Assembly: GCA_014529385.2 (NCBI GenBank)
Contig: CM043971.1
Span: forward strand, 58,227,709-58,291,708
Direction: 5' to 3'
From: Adiantum capillus-veneris
Lineage: Eukaryota; Streptophyta; Polypodiopsida; Polypodiales; Pteridaceae
Length of the DNA stretch: 64,000 nucleotides
Part shown: positions 1 to 9,795 of the stretch, one piece after another
How the letters are laid out: every line of letters starts with the position of its first letter
Position numbering within the stretch: position 1 is the stretch's first letter
Translations under genes and position numbers: made by a program
Notes under the pieces: generated by a model
What the model was told of the DNA's origin: nothing
The model's input: the letters and a program-made list of their open reading frames with translations, nothing else
Databases searched by the model: none

Positions 1-592
1 CCACACTCCAATCAAACCTACATACACACACAAGCAAGAGAGGGCAATCACACAAGATTAGAGAGAGATTAACCACTAATTAGTTAAGATCTAGCTAATC
101 TAAGCATCATAGTCAATCATAAGAAGTAGAGAGAGGCATAGTGAAAGAGAATGAATCATTGATTAGTGTTAATCAAGTCTCATAAGCAAGGAGAAGCTCA
201 AGACCTCCATAGCCACACACCTCAAGAGCTCTCACCAAAGAGTGCTCTCAACAAATGAGCTTGAGAACCCTAATTTCTTTTACACACTGCCTTATATACC
301 TAGGGTAAAAATATGCAATGTCCGGGCGCCCAAGACCTTTAGGGCTCCATCACTTACTGAATCTGCTACCTAGGCACACTAACTAACCTGTTCTTTACAG
401 CTTGGAACTCCCATTGAGCCCGTAACACATTAAAATATTACAATGACTTATATTGGGAATTTATAATACGTAACCATTTTGGGAAAATATGAAAAATGTG
501 TAACTCCAATCTTTACTGCTTCTTTGTCGATGTGCATCCGTACATCTTCGGTCTTTAGCAGCTTCTGTTAACTGACGTTGACTCAATTAACA
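1..592 (-). repeat. 3' LTR of element D (partial)
   Basis: Read on the minus strand it begins TGTTAATTGAG directly after the polypurine tract, as an LTR should. A TATA-like box (complement of 289-300, GGTATATAAGGC) gives a plausible promoter and would place R near position 260. It runs off the window start, so the CA end and U5 are not seen. Confidence 0.65.
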
Positions 593-800
593 TTCCCCCC
601 TTCCAATTATAGTGCCGTCCTCGGGCATCATTGAAAAATATCCATGGAGGCGAGGGAAGATTTTGATTTGTTGTTGATGGGCTGATCGTCTTTATCTGTC
701 GTTGAATTTGTTGATGAGGTTCAATCTGCTGTAGCATCTTCATTGGTCCAAATATGTCTGTTGTGAGAGATGATGTTGCATTTGTTCGTTGTAATAGCAT
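555..800 (-). CDS. Terminal short ORF of element D, unknown function
   Basis: An 81-codon minus-strand ORF that crosses the polypurine tract into the LTR. It is Gln/Thr-rich at the start and ends with a basic, aromatic segment (RGRHYNWKGGM) that is the translation of the polypurine tract region. I recognise no domain. It may be the last in-frame remnant of a longer polyprotein; as an independent gene it is doubtful. Confidence 0.25.
   Translation of the reverse strand: MLLQRTNATSSLTTDIFGPMKMLQQIEPHQQIQRQIKTISPSTTNQNLPSPPWIFFNDARGRHYNWKGGMLIESTSVNRSC
593..604 (-). other. Polypurine tract of element D
   Basis: The minus strand reads GGAAGGGGGGAA immediately before the TG of the LTR. This is the plus-strand primer site expected for an LTR retrotransposon. 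A near copy lies inside the element at 4,368-4,379. Confidence 0.65.
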
Positions 801-804
801 AATG

Positions 805-1750
805 ATGAGACTGTTGTTTATTTATGAAAAGTATGTACAAGGGAAGTAGAATGATAAGGTTCTAAATTAGGGTCTAATACCTGGATGACCAAAGGGAAAA
901 AACCCAGTGGGAAAAAAGTGCCTTCGGAATAAGCGCATTATTGGGGTACTTATTAGCATGGAAATATCAATAAAGTAATCAAGGGATTATTTGCTGATAG
1001 ATATGGAATTAAAAAGGTAGAAAATATGAAAGGGTAGCATGATGGAACATTGGTTTGCCTGTTGTAGTCCACTCAAGGTGCATAGGTGGAAGCAAAAAAG
1101 AGTGTCTAATGCATATGTCCGATGGTGGGACATCCTATATATGCATACACAGAAATGCATGGGAAACAATATGCTGTGCAAGAAAGATTTTGAGGGGTTC
1201 TTCATAAAGATGGTGTAGCTATGAAAGCATATGACATGGCTTTGTAAGTTGGCATCCCTTTAAGAATGGTATTCGTTGACGAGGATATGTGCTCTCATCT
1301 TACTGTGCACTGTGCGTGAGTGTTGGAGACTTTACGACACTCCAACATTTGTAAGTTAATAGACTTCGACTCTTATGCTCATCTCATCCAGCATGAGCAA
1401 CATAACTTTAGATATGCTCAACTCTTCCAGCTTGAGCATAAGCGTAATAACTACACCTCTAATCACAGAGTTTATTACAACTTGAAGCTTTGGAACTAAT
1501 GCTTTGCTCATTTTATGGCTCAGTAGCCCGACTCTGACTATGCCCAAGAGTGTTTTTTGCACCATGGCGACTTGACTTTTCACATTCTTGTGCTTACTAC
1601 AAACATTTCTTCAAGTAAAAGTAAGCTTGAATCCTCAAAAAGAGGATTAGTGAAGGACCAAGTTGGCATTGAAGGTTTCTTTTGCCATACGTGTTTTGTC
1701 ATCTTTGAATCTGCATTCTCGTTGGTTGGGTTGTTCTTCTTTGACCGTGA
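805..1750 (-). other. Internal region of element D without clear coding
   Basis: Only short minus-strand ORFs (for example 1,356-1,583, hydrophobic/basic) occur here, with no recognisable motif. It looks like a decayed continuation of the element between the WVPK region and the 3' end. Confidence 0.4.
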
Positions 1751-1753
1751 ACA

Positions 1754-2367
1754 TTATCTATTTGATTCTCCAATTGTAGGAGTCTTTGATGTTGTTGTAG
1801 GCCTTTGTTCACTGCCAGCATTTGGCTTTTGATTAGGAGCATTGGAAGACTTAGGAATCCAAATCGCTTGATGACCTTTGTATCTCCTTTGTTGACTTTG
1901 TTGAGCTCTAGGTCTTGTCGAGCTCTTGAGATCTTTATGCAGGTCCAATGTAGCTGCATTTGGCTTGTGGTTGACTAGTAGCCAAATCTTTGTATAACTT
2001 GTGTAGAATCCTTGTCCAAAAGGAACATTTTTTGAGATCCGTCTTTGTTCTGTATCCTCTTGAGATTTTTGGTAGACTTTAACATCTTTCAATGTTGTTC
2101 TATTGTATACCTGCTTCTTAGATATCCTAGGATATTGTCGAGGTTGATACCTTGTGGCCCTTCTTTCTTGGGAGGGACTTGTTGTATTTCATATGCTCTA
2201 ACCTGCGATTCTGGCACCCATATCTGTTTGTTACCTCCATAGTACTCCTGTTCTTTTAAGCTCCATTGTGATGCTATCCATCCCATGTTTTTGTCTTTCT
2301 GTGTTGATTTCCTGTCTTTAATGCAAACCGGATCATTGACTTTGACTAAACTGCTCAGAGCAAACAC
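1754..2367 (-). pseudogene. WVPK-motif region of element D (two overlapping ORFs)
   Basis: Two minus-strand ORFs (2,367-2,089 and 2,092-1,754) in different frames form a basic, low-complexity stretch with three related motifs: YYGGNKQIWVP (from about 2,244), TKIWLLVNHKP (W at 1,984-1,982) and QAIWIPKSS (W at 1,861-1,859). Ty3-B, 45 kb away, has three comparable motifs in its post-integrase region (KQWVPK, YYGGNDQIRVPK, LVWVPR). The function is unknown; the basic character would fit nucleic-acid binding, but that is inference. The frame change between the two ORFs shows that this copy is broken. Confidence 0.45.
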
Positions 2368-2415
2368 TTGCTTGACTTTGTTTTGCTTTCTTGAGTACTT
2401 TGGCTGATATACTTT

Positions 2416-3201
2416 TTATTTTTTGGGTGTCTCCTTAGAGGTTTCACTTGAGTCAGCAATTGACTTGAAGTTTTGAAAGGCTGATTTGCTTGACAAAGCT
2501 GATCCATGAGGGTTCTTTGATGTAGAGGCATATGATGTCACACCTTCTTTGCTAATCAGTGGAAGTTCCACTTTAGCTTTACCTTTATTTGCAAGATTTG
2601 TCTTTAATCCTTGCGACTTCTGCAACTCTGAATCTAGCATTAACAATATGTGTAAATGTTGTTGGCTACCTCTTGGAGAAGAGAGTATTAACATTGTATC
2701 TTCTTTGTAGGCCTTGTGTTGGTCTAACCATTGATGTCCAAGGAGGATGACATCTGCATGCATGTCTTTTGAAGGCTTCACTTGAAACTTCACCTGCTCT
2801 TCATGATTTTGGATGCTAAGGGTAGCAACCATTTCTTCTTGACTTGTAGCCTTACCCATGAATTTTCTCTGAGTAATCTCTAGAATGCTCTTAATGTTTT
2901 CTGCAACCATATTACACTTTGCTTCTTTATCCATTAGAGAATTACATCTGACACTTGCTCCATTTACACTATTGACGACTATAGCTATTCTCATCGTTGG
3001 CTCTATTAAAGATCTTTGTCCTGATTTTGCCATGGTCTCATCTTGATCTAGATGTGTCTCTATGGAGAGAGACTTGAGACTTTGTTTTCCAATCTGATTT
3101 ACATTAGCTGCTTTAGCTGGCAATGTTTGGAACTTTGGACTTCCTATTGCTTCCTGGTTGTCTGCAACCCCGTTCTTCTTAACTTCTTGTCTTGGTGGCA
3201 T
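2416..3201 (-). pseudogene. Retropepsin-like ORF of element D (second)
   Basis: A 261-codon minus-strand ORF. Around residues 75-165 the pattern fits a retroviral-type aspartic protease: a hydrophobic strand, then NSLMDKEAKCNMV where a functional enzyme would have D-S/T-G-A, and downstream HADVILLGHQWLDQH, matching the conserved D-V-I-L-G-x-x-W-L strand. The catalytic SG/TG is replaced by KE, so activity is unlikely. The C-terminal 90 residues are Ser/Lys-rich with no domain. The assignment rests on pattern similarity only. Confidence 0.45.
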
Positions 3202-3227
3202 TCTCTGCTCAATAGCTTTTGTGGCTG

Positions 3228-3902
3228 CTATTGCTTGATTTGCTTTAAGCTCTTCTGAAGTTCTGTTTGATGGAGATAAATCATCTTCAATTTTATAATA
3301 TCAGTCTCCATTTTAACTATGCTTGAGGACCTTGTGATGTCGTTCGCAGGTGACCATTGTTGATCTTCATTCTTTGTTGTCTCTGATGACTCCGTCATGT
3401 TTACATTCTGTATCTGTAACATCTTCTGGGCCATTAGAATTCCCATTATGATGTCGTCTAGCATATCTTTTGCTGTGATCATGTGACATTGAGCTATGAT
3501 GATATGTGAACTTATTTCAATGGTGGTGGAGATGATTCCCCAGCATTCTACTCGTTTGTTTCTAGATATGCTCACAATTTCAGGAGCATCTTCCAACTGT
3601 GGTTGTCCACATCTTTTCCAAGTGTGAAAAGACATGAGGTTCTTGTCTAACTTAAAATCCACCTTTACTTCTCTTGACAGATTTTCTTTGTTTTCACCAA
3701 CAATGTTGCACTTGATTGTTTCAAGAGTGGTTGTGTCCTTTGGTTGAGCTTTATCTGCATTTTCTTTGCTTTGACCATCTGCTTCAATTGATGTTGGCTC
3801 CATTGGTTGTGATACTGCACTTTTTGTTAGCAATTGTTGAGCATTGTCTGCCTGCATCTGAGTAACCTTTGATCTTAAAGGATCCATTGTACTTTCTGGC
3901 AA
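3228..3902 (-). pseudogene. Retropepsin-like ORF of element D (first)
   Basis: A 224-codon minus-strand ORF. After a disordered Gln/Ser/Lys-rich N-terminus of about 65 residues there is a retropepsin-like stretch: VDFKLDKNLMSFHTWKRCG in place of the catalytic D-T/S-G-A strand, then a typical middle (VSISRNKRVECWGI), and DDIIMGILMAQKM in place of D-I-I-L-G-x-x-W-L. As in the neighbouring ORF, the Asp is followed by Lys and not by Thr/Ser-Gly. Two degenerate protease-like units in tandem are unusual for an LTR element. Confidence 0.45.
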
Positions 3903-3905
3903 AAT

Positions 3906-4166
3906 CTATCTCTTCGGAGGAGATTTAGGTGGTGACCTTTGTGTAGCCTTATGAACTTTAGCTTTCATTGAATTTGACTTTTTTGTCACCTGTTCTGGCA
4001 GCTTAAGGCTTTGCGTCATCTTTAGATAGTCTTTGACTTCAGTCGGGCCATCCGTAGGGGTTTGTACAAGGTCATAATCTTGCTGATATTCGTTCCTAGG
4101 TGCATCTTGATATGCATATGTGAGCTTGGTCACATGTAACTGTTTGAACACTATTTTACTTGTCAA
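3906..4166 (-). CDS. Short basic ORF of element D
   Basis: An 86-codon minus-strand ORF ending only a few bases before the next ORF (3,902). The C-terminus is strongly basic with proline (RSPPKSPPKR). No domain is recognised. It is probably part of the same polyprotein as its neighbours, separated by a mutation. Confidence 0.3.
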   Translation of the reverse strand: MTSKIVFKQLHVTKLTYAYQDAPRNEYQQDYDLVQTPTDGPTEVKDYLKMTQSLKLPEQVTKKSNSMKAKVHKATQRSPPKSPPKR

Positions 4167-4218
4167 CTTTTGACTTTGATTTGTGGAGATAAGCTAAAAC
4201 TTTTGTCCCTGATAATCT

Positions 4219-4932
4219 TCATATAAGCATTTGTCTGCAGATTCTGAGGGAATCTAGGTCAGTTGGAAACTTCCAACAACCATATGATCTTTCAATGGTT
4301 TCTGCTCTAGGGCTTCTAACTGGTGTAGCATTTCGTGGTACATAACCTGAGCTTGATGGATTTACAACTCCCCCCTTCCTAGGGTGATCACTATAGCCTA
4401 CTTCAGTGTAAGAGTTCAAAATTGTTTGGCTCTGGTTTAGTTTCACCTTTTGAGATTGTGAAGGTACGCTTTGGATAGCACTGTTGATGTTTGGCATCTG
4501 TAAACCTTCTACATAGTTTCCTATGAATCTTCGTAAAACATGATAAATTATTTCCCAAGTTAATCTATAAATAGCATTATCTTTGTCCTGATATTGTCTA
4601 TCCCATGGGTCTCCTATGATACGAGCTTCTGTGGTTTTAGGACCCAAGGCATCATAGATGCTAGACTCTCGTCTATATCTACGATTGTTTTGGTCAAAGT
4701 ATATTCTCATTTGGTCACAACATCTAAGCTTGATTTTTGATGGAGGAGAGTTTGGCTCTGAACAGATTTCTGGGTTCACTCGGGTAATATCCTTCGGCTC
4801 TAGAGAGGATGGACTACAATAGATTCTTTCCTCTGAAATGAACCATCCTTTCTGATCTATCACTGGACGCACTTTTATGAGTTGGTATGTGAGCCGTTCA
4901 AACACTGGTTGATCCTTTTTGTACAGTTTCAC
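4219..4932 (-). CDS. First ORF of element D, unknown protein (possible gag-like)
   Basis: A 237-codon minus-strand ORF, the longest intact ORF in the 5' part of element D. Charged and aromatic residues (RIYFDQNNRRYRRESSIYDALG, then RLTWEIIYHVLRRF) suggest a folded helical domain. I recognise no family; its place before the protease-like ORFs suggests gag by analogy only. The sequence coding PRKGGVVN (around 4,368-4,379) is a purine tract almost identical to the element's 3' polypurine tract. Confidence 0.4.
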   Translation of the reverse strand: MKLYKKDQPVFERLTYQLIKVRPVIDQKGWFISEERIYCSPSSLEPKDITRVNPEICSEPNSPPSKIKLRCCDQMRIYFDQNNRRYRRESSIYDALGPKTTEARIIGDPWDRQYQDKDNAIYRLTWEIIYHVLRRFIGNYVEGLQMPNINSAIQSVPSQSQKVKLNQSQTILNSYTEVGYSDHPRKGGVVNPSSSGYVPRNATPVRSPRAETIERSYGCWKFPTDLDSLRICRQMLI

Positions 4933-4940
4933 TTTTTGGT

Positions 4941-5205
4941 CTACAGGGTGCGTTCACGCATGTGTATGTGGTGGTTGACGACGTTCACGTGCACAGAGGA
5001 GGGAAACGAAAGAGAGAAAGTTAGAGAGAGAGATGGTGCGTCCACGTAGTTAGAGAGAGAGTGCGTAGGCCGGAGGTGTGTGTCCCAGATTGGGCTCACT
5101 TGGTTTAGTGATGTTGTTTATGTATGCAGATTATGCAACTGTTTTACGCATATGCAAGCATCACTTTTAGTACAATTGATCATGGTTTTCATGATTGTGT
5201 AGTGA
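4941..5205. other. GA-rich and unassigned spacer
   Basis: Short (GA)n stretches near 5,009-5,060 and otherwise unassigned sequence. It separates element D from the copia remains. No LTR match to 1-592 is visible. Confidence 0.4.
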
Positions 5206-5520
5206 TCAAGTTGATCTCCCACTTTTGACATTCACTCATGGCAATTGACATGGTGATAGTTCATAGTTGACAATGATGACTCGTGAGAGACGACAGTCTC
5301 GTAGTTGTTGATACATGCGATGTTGGCATTATGGTCACACACGTCACATGAGGCATCACATGTGACGTGGTCAAGTTGATCTCCCACTTTTGGCATTCAC
5401 TCACGGCAGTTGACATGGTGATAGTTCATAGTTGACAATGATGACTCGTGAGAGACGACAGTCTCGTAGTTGTTGATACATGCGATGTTGGCATTATGGT
5501 CACACACGTCACATGAGACG
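5206..5520. repeat. 165-bp tandem duplication
   Basis: Two direct copies, 5,206-5,370 and 5,371 to about 5,520, both starting TCAAGTTGATCTCCC and sharing long near-identical stretches. They lie just upstream of the copia protease relic and probably duplicate part of that element. Confidence 0.85.
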
Positions 5521-5542
5521 TTTAAAGAAGCAATAGAGATGT

Positions 5543-5875
5543 ATGTGTGATGCAAATGAGATTTTGACACATGCTTTATCAATGGCTTTATATGCTACTG
5601 GCGGTGATGTCATGTTTACCTTTAGCGTCCCTCCTGCTTACATGTCTTTGAGAGGTGGTACTTCTTCTCGTTGGTTGCTAGATGAGGATTCACTTTTCCA
5701 CGTCACACCACATCGTGAGTGGTCCAGTACTTTCTCTAGTGGGAGCTTTGGTTGTGTACACTTGATTGATGGTTCATCATTTGACAATGCACATGTAGGA
5801 GATGTTTGCTTATCATTGTCCAGTCGAGTATCCTATATGCTACGATATGTGCGCTATGTTCCTCGGCTGAGATAG
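5543..5875 (+). pseudogene. Copia gag-pol fragment with mutated aspartic protease
   Basis: A 110-codon ORF. Residues 40-110 follow the copia protease pattern: RWLLDEDSLFHVTPHREW, then GCVHLIDGSS, then VGDVCLSLSS and LRYVRYVPRL. In functional copia proteases the first block reads W-x-x-D-S-G-A-x-x-H-V-T. Here the catalytic D-S-G-A has become D-E-D-S, so the protease is dead. Coding similarity ends at the stop at 5,873-5,875. Confidence 0.7.
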
Positions 5876-6241
5876 AGTCTGATCTCAGTGAGCTAGGTAG
5901 TAGATTGTGAGTGTCGGATACTGCTTAGAAAGCAATCTTCCCAAATGTATTGTGGATCACTAGCGATTTCCAAGGGAGCCCTATACATGTATCTGGGATA
6001 CATACTTGGTATATCCTATGCATGTATCTGAGGTACGAGACAATATAGTCTCGATTTTGTTGCTCGCATGCGTTGAGCAAGAGACGAGACGTGTCTCCTT
6101 TGCGAGTGAGCTCTAGTATGCTTAGGAGACAGAGCATATAGTTGTGCAGGACACGAGTAGACTCTGAAAAGAAAGAGGTAGAGTTGTAACACTCTAGTGA
6201 GATGCAATATGTGTTGTCGAAGTCTGTGTAGATAGAGATAG

Positions 6242-6243
<2 letters not shown>

Positions 6244-6292
<49 letters not shown>
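6244..6292. repeat. (CT)n microsatellite
   Basis: A perfect CT dinucleotide tract of about 49 bp. Confidence 0.95.
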
Positions 6293-6295
<3 letters not shown>

Positions 6296-6943
6296 AAACA
6301 TAGAGTTCTTTAATATGCTCATGCTAGAGGCTGATAAGTTGATTCCAGGACACATAGTTCACCTATGGAGATGAGAGACGTAGCCATCTGAGTGTTGGCG
6401 ATGACACAGCCATATGCATGTGTAATGAGTAGTCTTGATGATGTGGTGCATGCAGATAGCACATGAAAGGCTAGTACAACTAGGTTTGAGGTAGATTTCG
6501 TAACACTCGAAAGTCTCATGTATGACCTACTAGTGTCGAGGCCTGTCCGAGCAGCTAGCAATGGGAGCTTTTGCACCAGGGATTGTCAATCGTATAATGA
6601 CTGACATGAGCATGATATATCATGGAGCTATGTAGATCATACAGAGTTGTCGAAGGGATTTGCATGCAGATTTTAGCGTGGATACGAATGCTTGCGTATC
6701 ACTAGAGCCGATGTAGGTCAAGTGAGTGAACCCGTGGACATAAGTTGAGAGAGTCTCTCACCTATTTTTTTTGTACATACTAGTAGGTTAGCTAGTAGTA
6801 GCTAGTTTAATTAGAAGGCACATTCGCCTTTAAGTGGGAGGTCGATGGGATAAAGGCGTCATGTGCCTTGCCCTAGGATGGATGACCAATGTCCATCACT
6901 CATTGACTCCACTAACTTACCATTACTTTTTACATATATAGAA

Positions 6944-7050
6944 GAATAACGAGTGAGTGCTGCTTTAGGCCAATCTGCTCCACCTTACTATGTGATCGAA
7001 TAACGAGTGAGTGCTGCTTTAGGCCAATCTGCTCCACCTTACTATGTGAT
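6944..7050. repeat. 54-bp tandem duplication
   Basis: Two direct copies (6,944-6,997 and 6,998-7,050) beginning GAATAACGAGTGAGTGC, apparently identical, inside the presumed copia LTR and followed by a short CT tract. Confidence 0.9.
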
Positions 7051-7244
7051 ATCTCTCTCTCTCTCTCTGCAAGCCGCCCATTTTTGCTTAGTTCACATCG
7101 ACCAGTCTAGGATCCCCATAGTATATATCTTTGTTTTGTAATGTTGTTATTTTGTTACTCTGACTTTGTATCAAATCCACCACCTTGTAACTTTCTGGTC
7201 TCATAGGTCACTATGGCCTTTTGAAGACCTTAATATAACATTTC

Positions 7245-7247
<3 letters not shown>

Positions 7248-7331
<84 letters not shown>
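7248..7331. repeat. (CT)n microsatellite
   Basis: An uninterrupted CT tract of about 84 bp, directly upstream of the left copy of a dispersed direct repeat. Confidence 0.95.
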
Positions 7332-7333
<2 letters not shown>

Positions 7334-7384
7334 CGTCTCCGCACACGCATCACATTTGTGCATCCCTTTGACAAGAATAACTAA

Positions 7385-7570
7385 GAAAGACTTTAATTAT
7401 TAAATTGTTTAAATATCCAGTATGGCAAGAGTATTGGAATGATCACTTCTGCTTGAGATTCTAGATTAGCATCAATGTCTCTCTGGCTAGTTTTGTGCTT
7501 CTCTCATACAAGTATATAGTGATATTTCTCTGTATGTATATATCTCCTTAAGTAATGCTTGGGCATTCCA
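7385..7570 (+). repeat. Direct repeat, left copy (partner at 9,605-9,795)
   Basis: Sequence from GAAAGACTTTAATTATT to about CTTAAGTAATGC is clearly related to 9,605-9,795, for example the shared CAAGTATATAGTGA and TTTCTCTGTATG blocks. The pair encloses the two MITE-like elements. It could be LTR remains or a segmental duplication. Confidence 0.7.
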
Positions 7571-7967
7571 TGTATACACGTAGAATACTGTAGAAGCCAA
7601 TATAGTTCAAGGGCGCACCCCTGTTAGAGAGAAAGGAAAGGCCATCCATTGTGGTTGCAAGCATTTGCAACCACGTGGATGAAGATGCTATCTTTTTAAT
7701 ATATAAATGTATATATGTATGTGCCTGTGATTTTGCAAAAGAAATTCATTAAGGGGGAATCTACAAAGATACTTGAGCAAGTCACAAAAGGCAATGAACA
7801 AAGATCAAGTTGCAAAGGTAGGTGGCAAGCAACAAGCTGGACAACACAGGGAGGCAGGGCAACTAAGAAAGAAAGTACAATTTTTTTAAAGGGTGAGGTG
7901 TGACGATTATGCACGAATGAGTGTGTGCAACTTGGCTAGCGTAGATGCATATTTGACTCGATAGATC
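7571..7967. other. No gene seen
   Basis: AT-rich intergenic sequence. The short ORFs on both strands are not supported by any motif. Confidence 0.5.
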
Positions 7968-8216
7968 CACAAGAAGTTTTAAACAAATTCTCACCACATT
8001 GTGACTTACCTCAACATCATGAGCTTCTGTGAGGGAGGCACCACATACCTATCTAGGTACGATTGGGGGTAAGGGACTGCTGGCCCCTGCTCCCAAGCGT
8101 ACCTAGATAGGTGTGTGGTGCCTCTCGAGCAGAAGCTCATGATGTTATGCATTGCATGAAAAACACTGAAAAAGACTCTGTTTTCCTCCATGAGAAAATT
8201 TCTAAATCTTCTTGTG
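7968..8216. mobile_element. MITE-like hairpin element, copy 1
   Basis: A 249-bp segment with terminal inverted repeats (left CACAAGAAGTTTTAAACAAA, right end complementary, reading CACAAGAAGATTTAGAAATT on the other strand). At its centre is a long hairpin (GAGGCACCACATACC ... GGTGTGTGGTGCCTC). It has no coding capacity. A second copy lies at 8,852-9,129 in inverted order. No target-site duplication is evident for this copy. Confidence 0.6.
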
Positions 8217-8851
8217 AGAGGGAATTCGAGTGATGTTATTGCCTAGTGTTTTCTTGTTCTACGTATACTAAGCCAAGCATGTGGGAATTTGTGAAAATTC
8301 CCAAGATTAGAAATTGAAACAAGCCAGTAAAAGTAGAGAAGTAGATAGATTTTTATTAATTCAAGATCTCATTGTGTTAGCTATGAAACTCAAGTTTTAT
8401 AGTTTCCATTTCTCTAATGGAGGGGCCTTCTCAAGACCTTCAAATAGCGTGTTCCTTTAATTCGAACTCTACAAATGGCATAGTAGGATGCAAAGTTTTG
8501 CTTCCCATACGTTCTCAAATGTCATGGGATGCTAGAATCGATTTCCATTGTTTGAATTTAGTCATTTTGAAAATTTGCTAGAGAGAACAATTTCCTAATG
8601 GTTGAATTTAGCAAAAATTTGACTTTGACGATTGGCTTTTCATGTAATTTTAATGGTAGTGATTCTTGTCAGTGTGTTGCAAGGAATCACAGAAGTTCTT
8701 GAGCTTGCGTAAATTTACCGCACCAATTTTGAATTGGAGCCCACTATGGAAAGCTTTCACAACAACTTCAATGATGAGGATAGAGTATCTTTTGATTGTC
8801 AAGAGAAGATCAATCTACCATGGGGAGTTCACTATTTCATGTGCATTCAAG
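8217..8851. other. No gene seen, spacer between MITE copies
   Basis: AT-rich sequence of about 635 bp between the two inverted MITE-like elements. The short ORFs here have no recognisable domains. Confidence 0.5.
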
Positions 8852-9129
8852 CACAAGAAGATTTAGAAATTTTCTCATGTGGGAAAGCAGAGTCTTTCTC
8901 AGTGTTTTTCATACAATGCATAGCATCATGAACTTTTGCTCGAGAGGCACCGCATACCTAGCTAGGTACGATTGGGGGCAGGGGACCCCGGCCCCCCCAA
9001 CGGGCCGACGGTTCCCTGCCCCCAATCGTACCTAGCTAGGTATGCGGCGCCTCCCTCACAGAAGCTCATGATGTTGAGGTAAGTCACAATGTGGGAAATA
9101 TTATGAGAATTTGTCCAAAACTTCTTGTG
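8852..9129. mobile_element. MITE-like hairpin element, copy 2
   Basis: A 278-bp relative of the 7,968-8,216 element, in inverted orientation judged by the flanks of the hairpin. It has the same CACAAGAAG...CTTCTTGTG termini and a strong, longer GC-rich central hairpin (ACCTAGCTAGGTACGATTGG and its complement). It is bounded on both sides by AAG, compatible with a 3-bp target-site duplication as in CACTA-type elements; with only 3 bp this may be chance. Confidence 0.65.
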
Positions 9130-9604
9130 AAGGGATATCATAAAAATCCCATGTACCCTTTTCCTATTCAATGTGTGTTAAAAAAAAAAAAAAGTTTATC
9201 CCTTTGTAAATAAAAGTGTAAATCTTTGTGGATTAAAAAAATGGTTTTCTGATGAACCCACATGATAGGTACATATATTTTAGGTGAGCTCTCAAGAAAT
9301 CTACTGACCTAAACAAATGTGTTACCTTTTTGTGTATTTTCAAGACATTGGGATTTTAGCCTACATCTCTAGGACTTCTAGGTGTGTATTTACTACACCT
9401 TGAGTGTACACACAAAAAATGCAAATGACACTTATGGTACTCTTCTGATTGATGGCGAGCTAGGTTTATCTGCATGACAAAAGGAAACTGATCTTGTGAT
9501 GCATTGTAAGCAGTACTCATAAATTTTAATTGTAGTTTTTTATGTACATTTCACATCATAAATCAGTTCAAATGATGTAATTGCAAGAGTACTTCTAGCT
9601 AGAA
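9130..9604. other. No gene seen
   Basis: AT-rich sequence with an A-run at about 9,180. Nothing codes convincingly. Confidence 0.5.
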
Positions 9605-9795
9605 CAACTGAGAAAGCCTCTGATTATTCAATGGTTTAAATATCTAGTATGACGAGCAATGCAATGATCACTCGTGCTTGAGATTGGCACCATGCATGTC
9701 ATCAACATCTCTCCGGTTAGTTTTCGTGCTTCTCGCGTACAAGTATATAGTGACATTTCTCTGTATGAATTTACCTTCTTAAGTAATGCCCGTAT
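9605..9795 (+). repeat. Direct repeat, right copy (partner at 7,385-7,570)
   Basis: The diverged partner of the repeat at 7,385-7,570. Order and orientation are the same, with numerous substitutions and small indels. Confidence 0.7.

Larger units (their letters stand above)
1..4940 (-). mobile_element. LTR retroelement D, 3' part, apparently non-autonomous
   Basis: A minus-strand element whose 3' LTR (592 down to the window edge) is preceded by a polypurine tract at 593-604. Upstream lie a series of short minus-strand ORFs between 4,932 and 555 that carry two retropepsin-like segments and WVPK-type motifs but no reverse transcriptase, RNase H or integrase that I can recognise. The left end lies outside the window. 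No 5' LTR is seen near 5 kb, where (GA)-rich sequence and then copia remains begin, so the 5' boundary is a guess. It is probably a non-autonomous or internally deleted Ty3-like element; its WVPK motif region resembles that of Ty3-B. Confidence 0.6.
5530..7060 (+). mobile_element. Decayed Ty1/copia element
   Basis: The copia protease relic at 5,543-5,875 is followed by about 950 bp of scrambled sequence with a (CT)n tract, and then by a possible polypurine tract and LTR start (AAGTGGGAGG at about 6,833-6,842, followed by TGGGATAAAGG). No reverse transcriptase or integrase motif can be read any longer. The boundaries are approximate. Confidence 0.45.

Noticed and set aside
1-4940. Endogenous plant pararetrovirus (caulimovirid)
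   Set aside because: The LTR start, polypurine tract and TATA box favour an LTR retroelement, and no movement protein or reverse transcriptase is visible.
6016-6297. ORF with Arg-Glu repeats
   Set aside because: It is only the translation of a (CT)n microsatellite. The same holds for ORFs over 7,248-7,331, 17,199-17,275, 22,555-22,650, 32,107-32,148 and 49,744-49,840.
6944-7050. CRISPR-like or satellite array
   Set aside because: Only two copies of 54 bp and no spacers; it is a simple tandem duplication. The same applies to 5,206-5,520, 14,496-14,718, 52,201-52,362 and 53,258-53,450.
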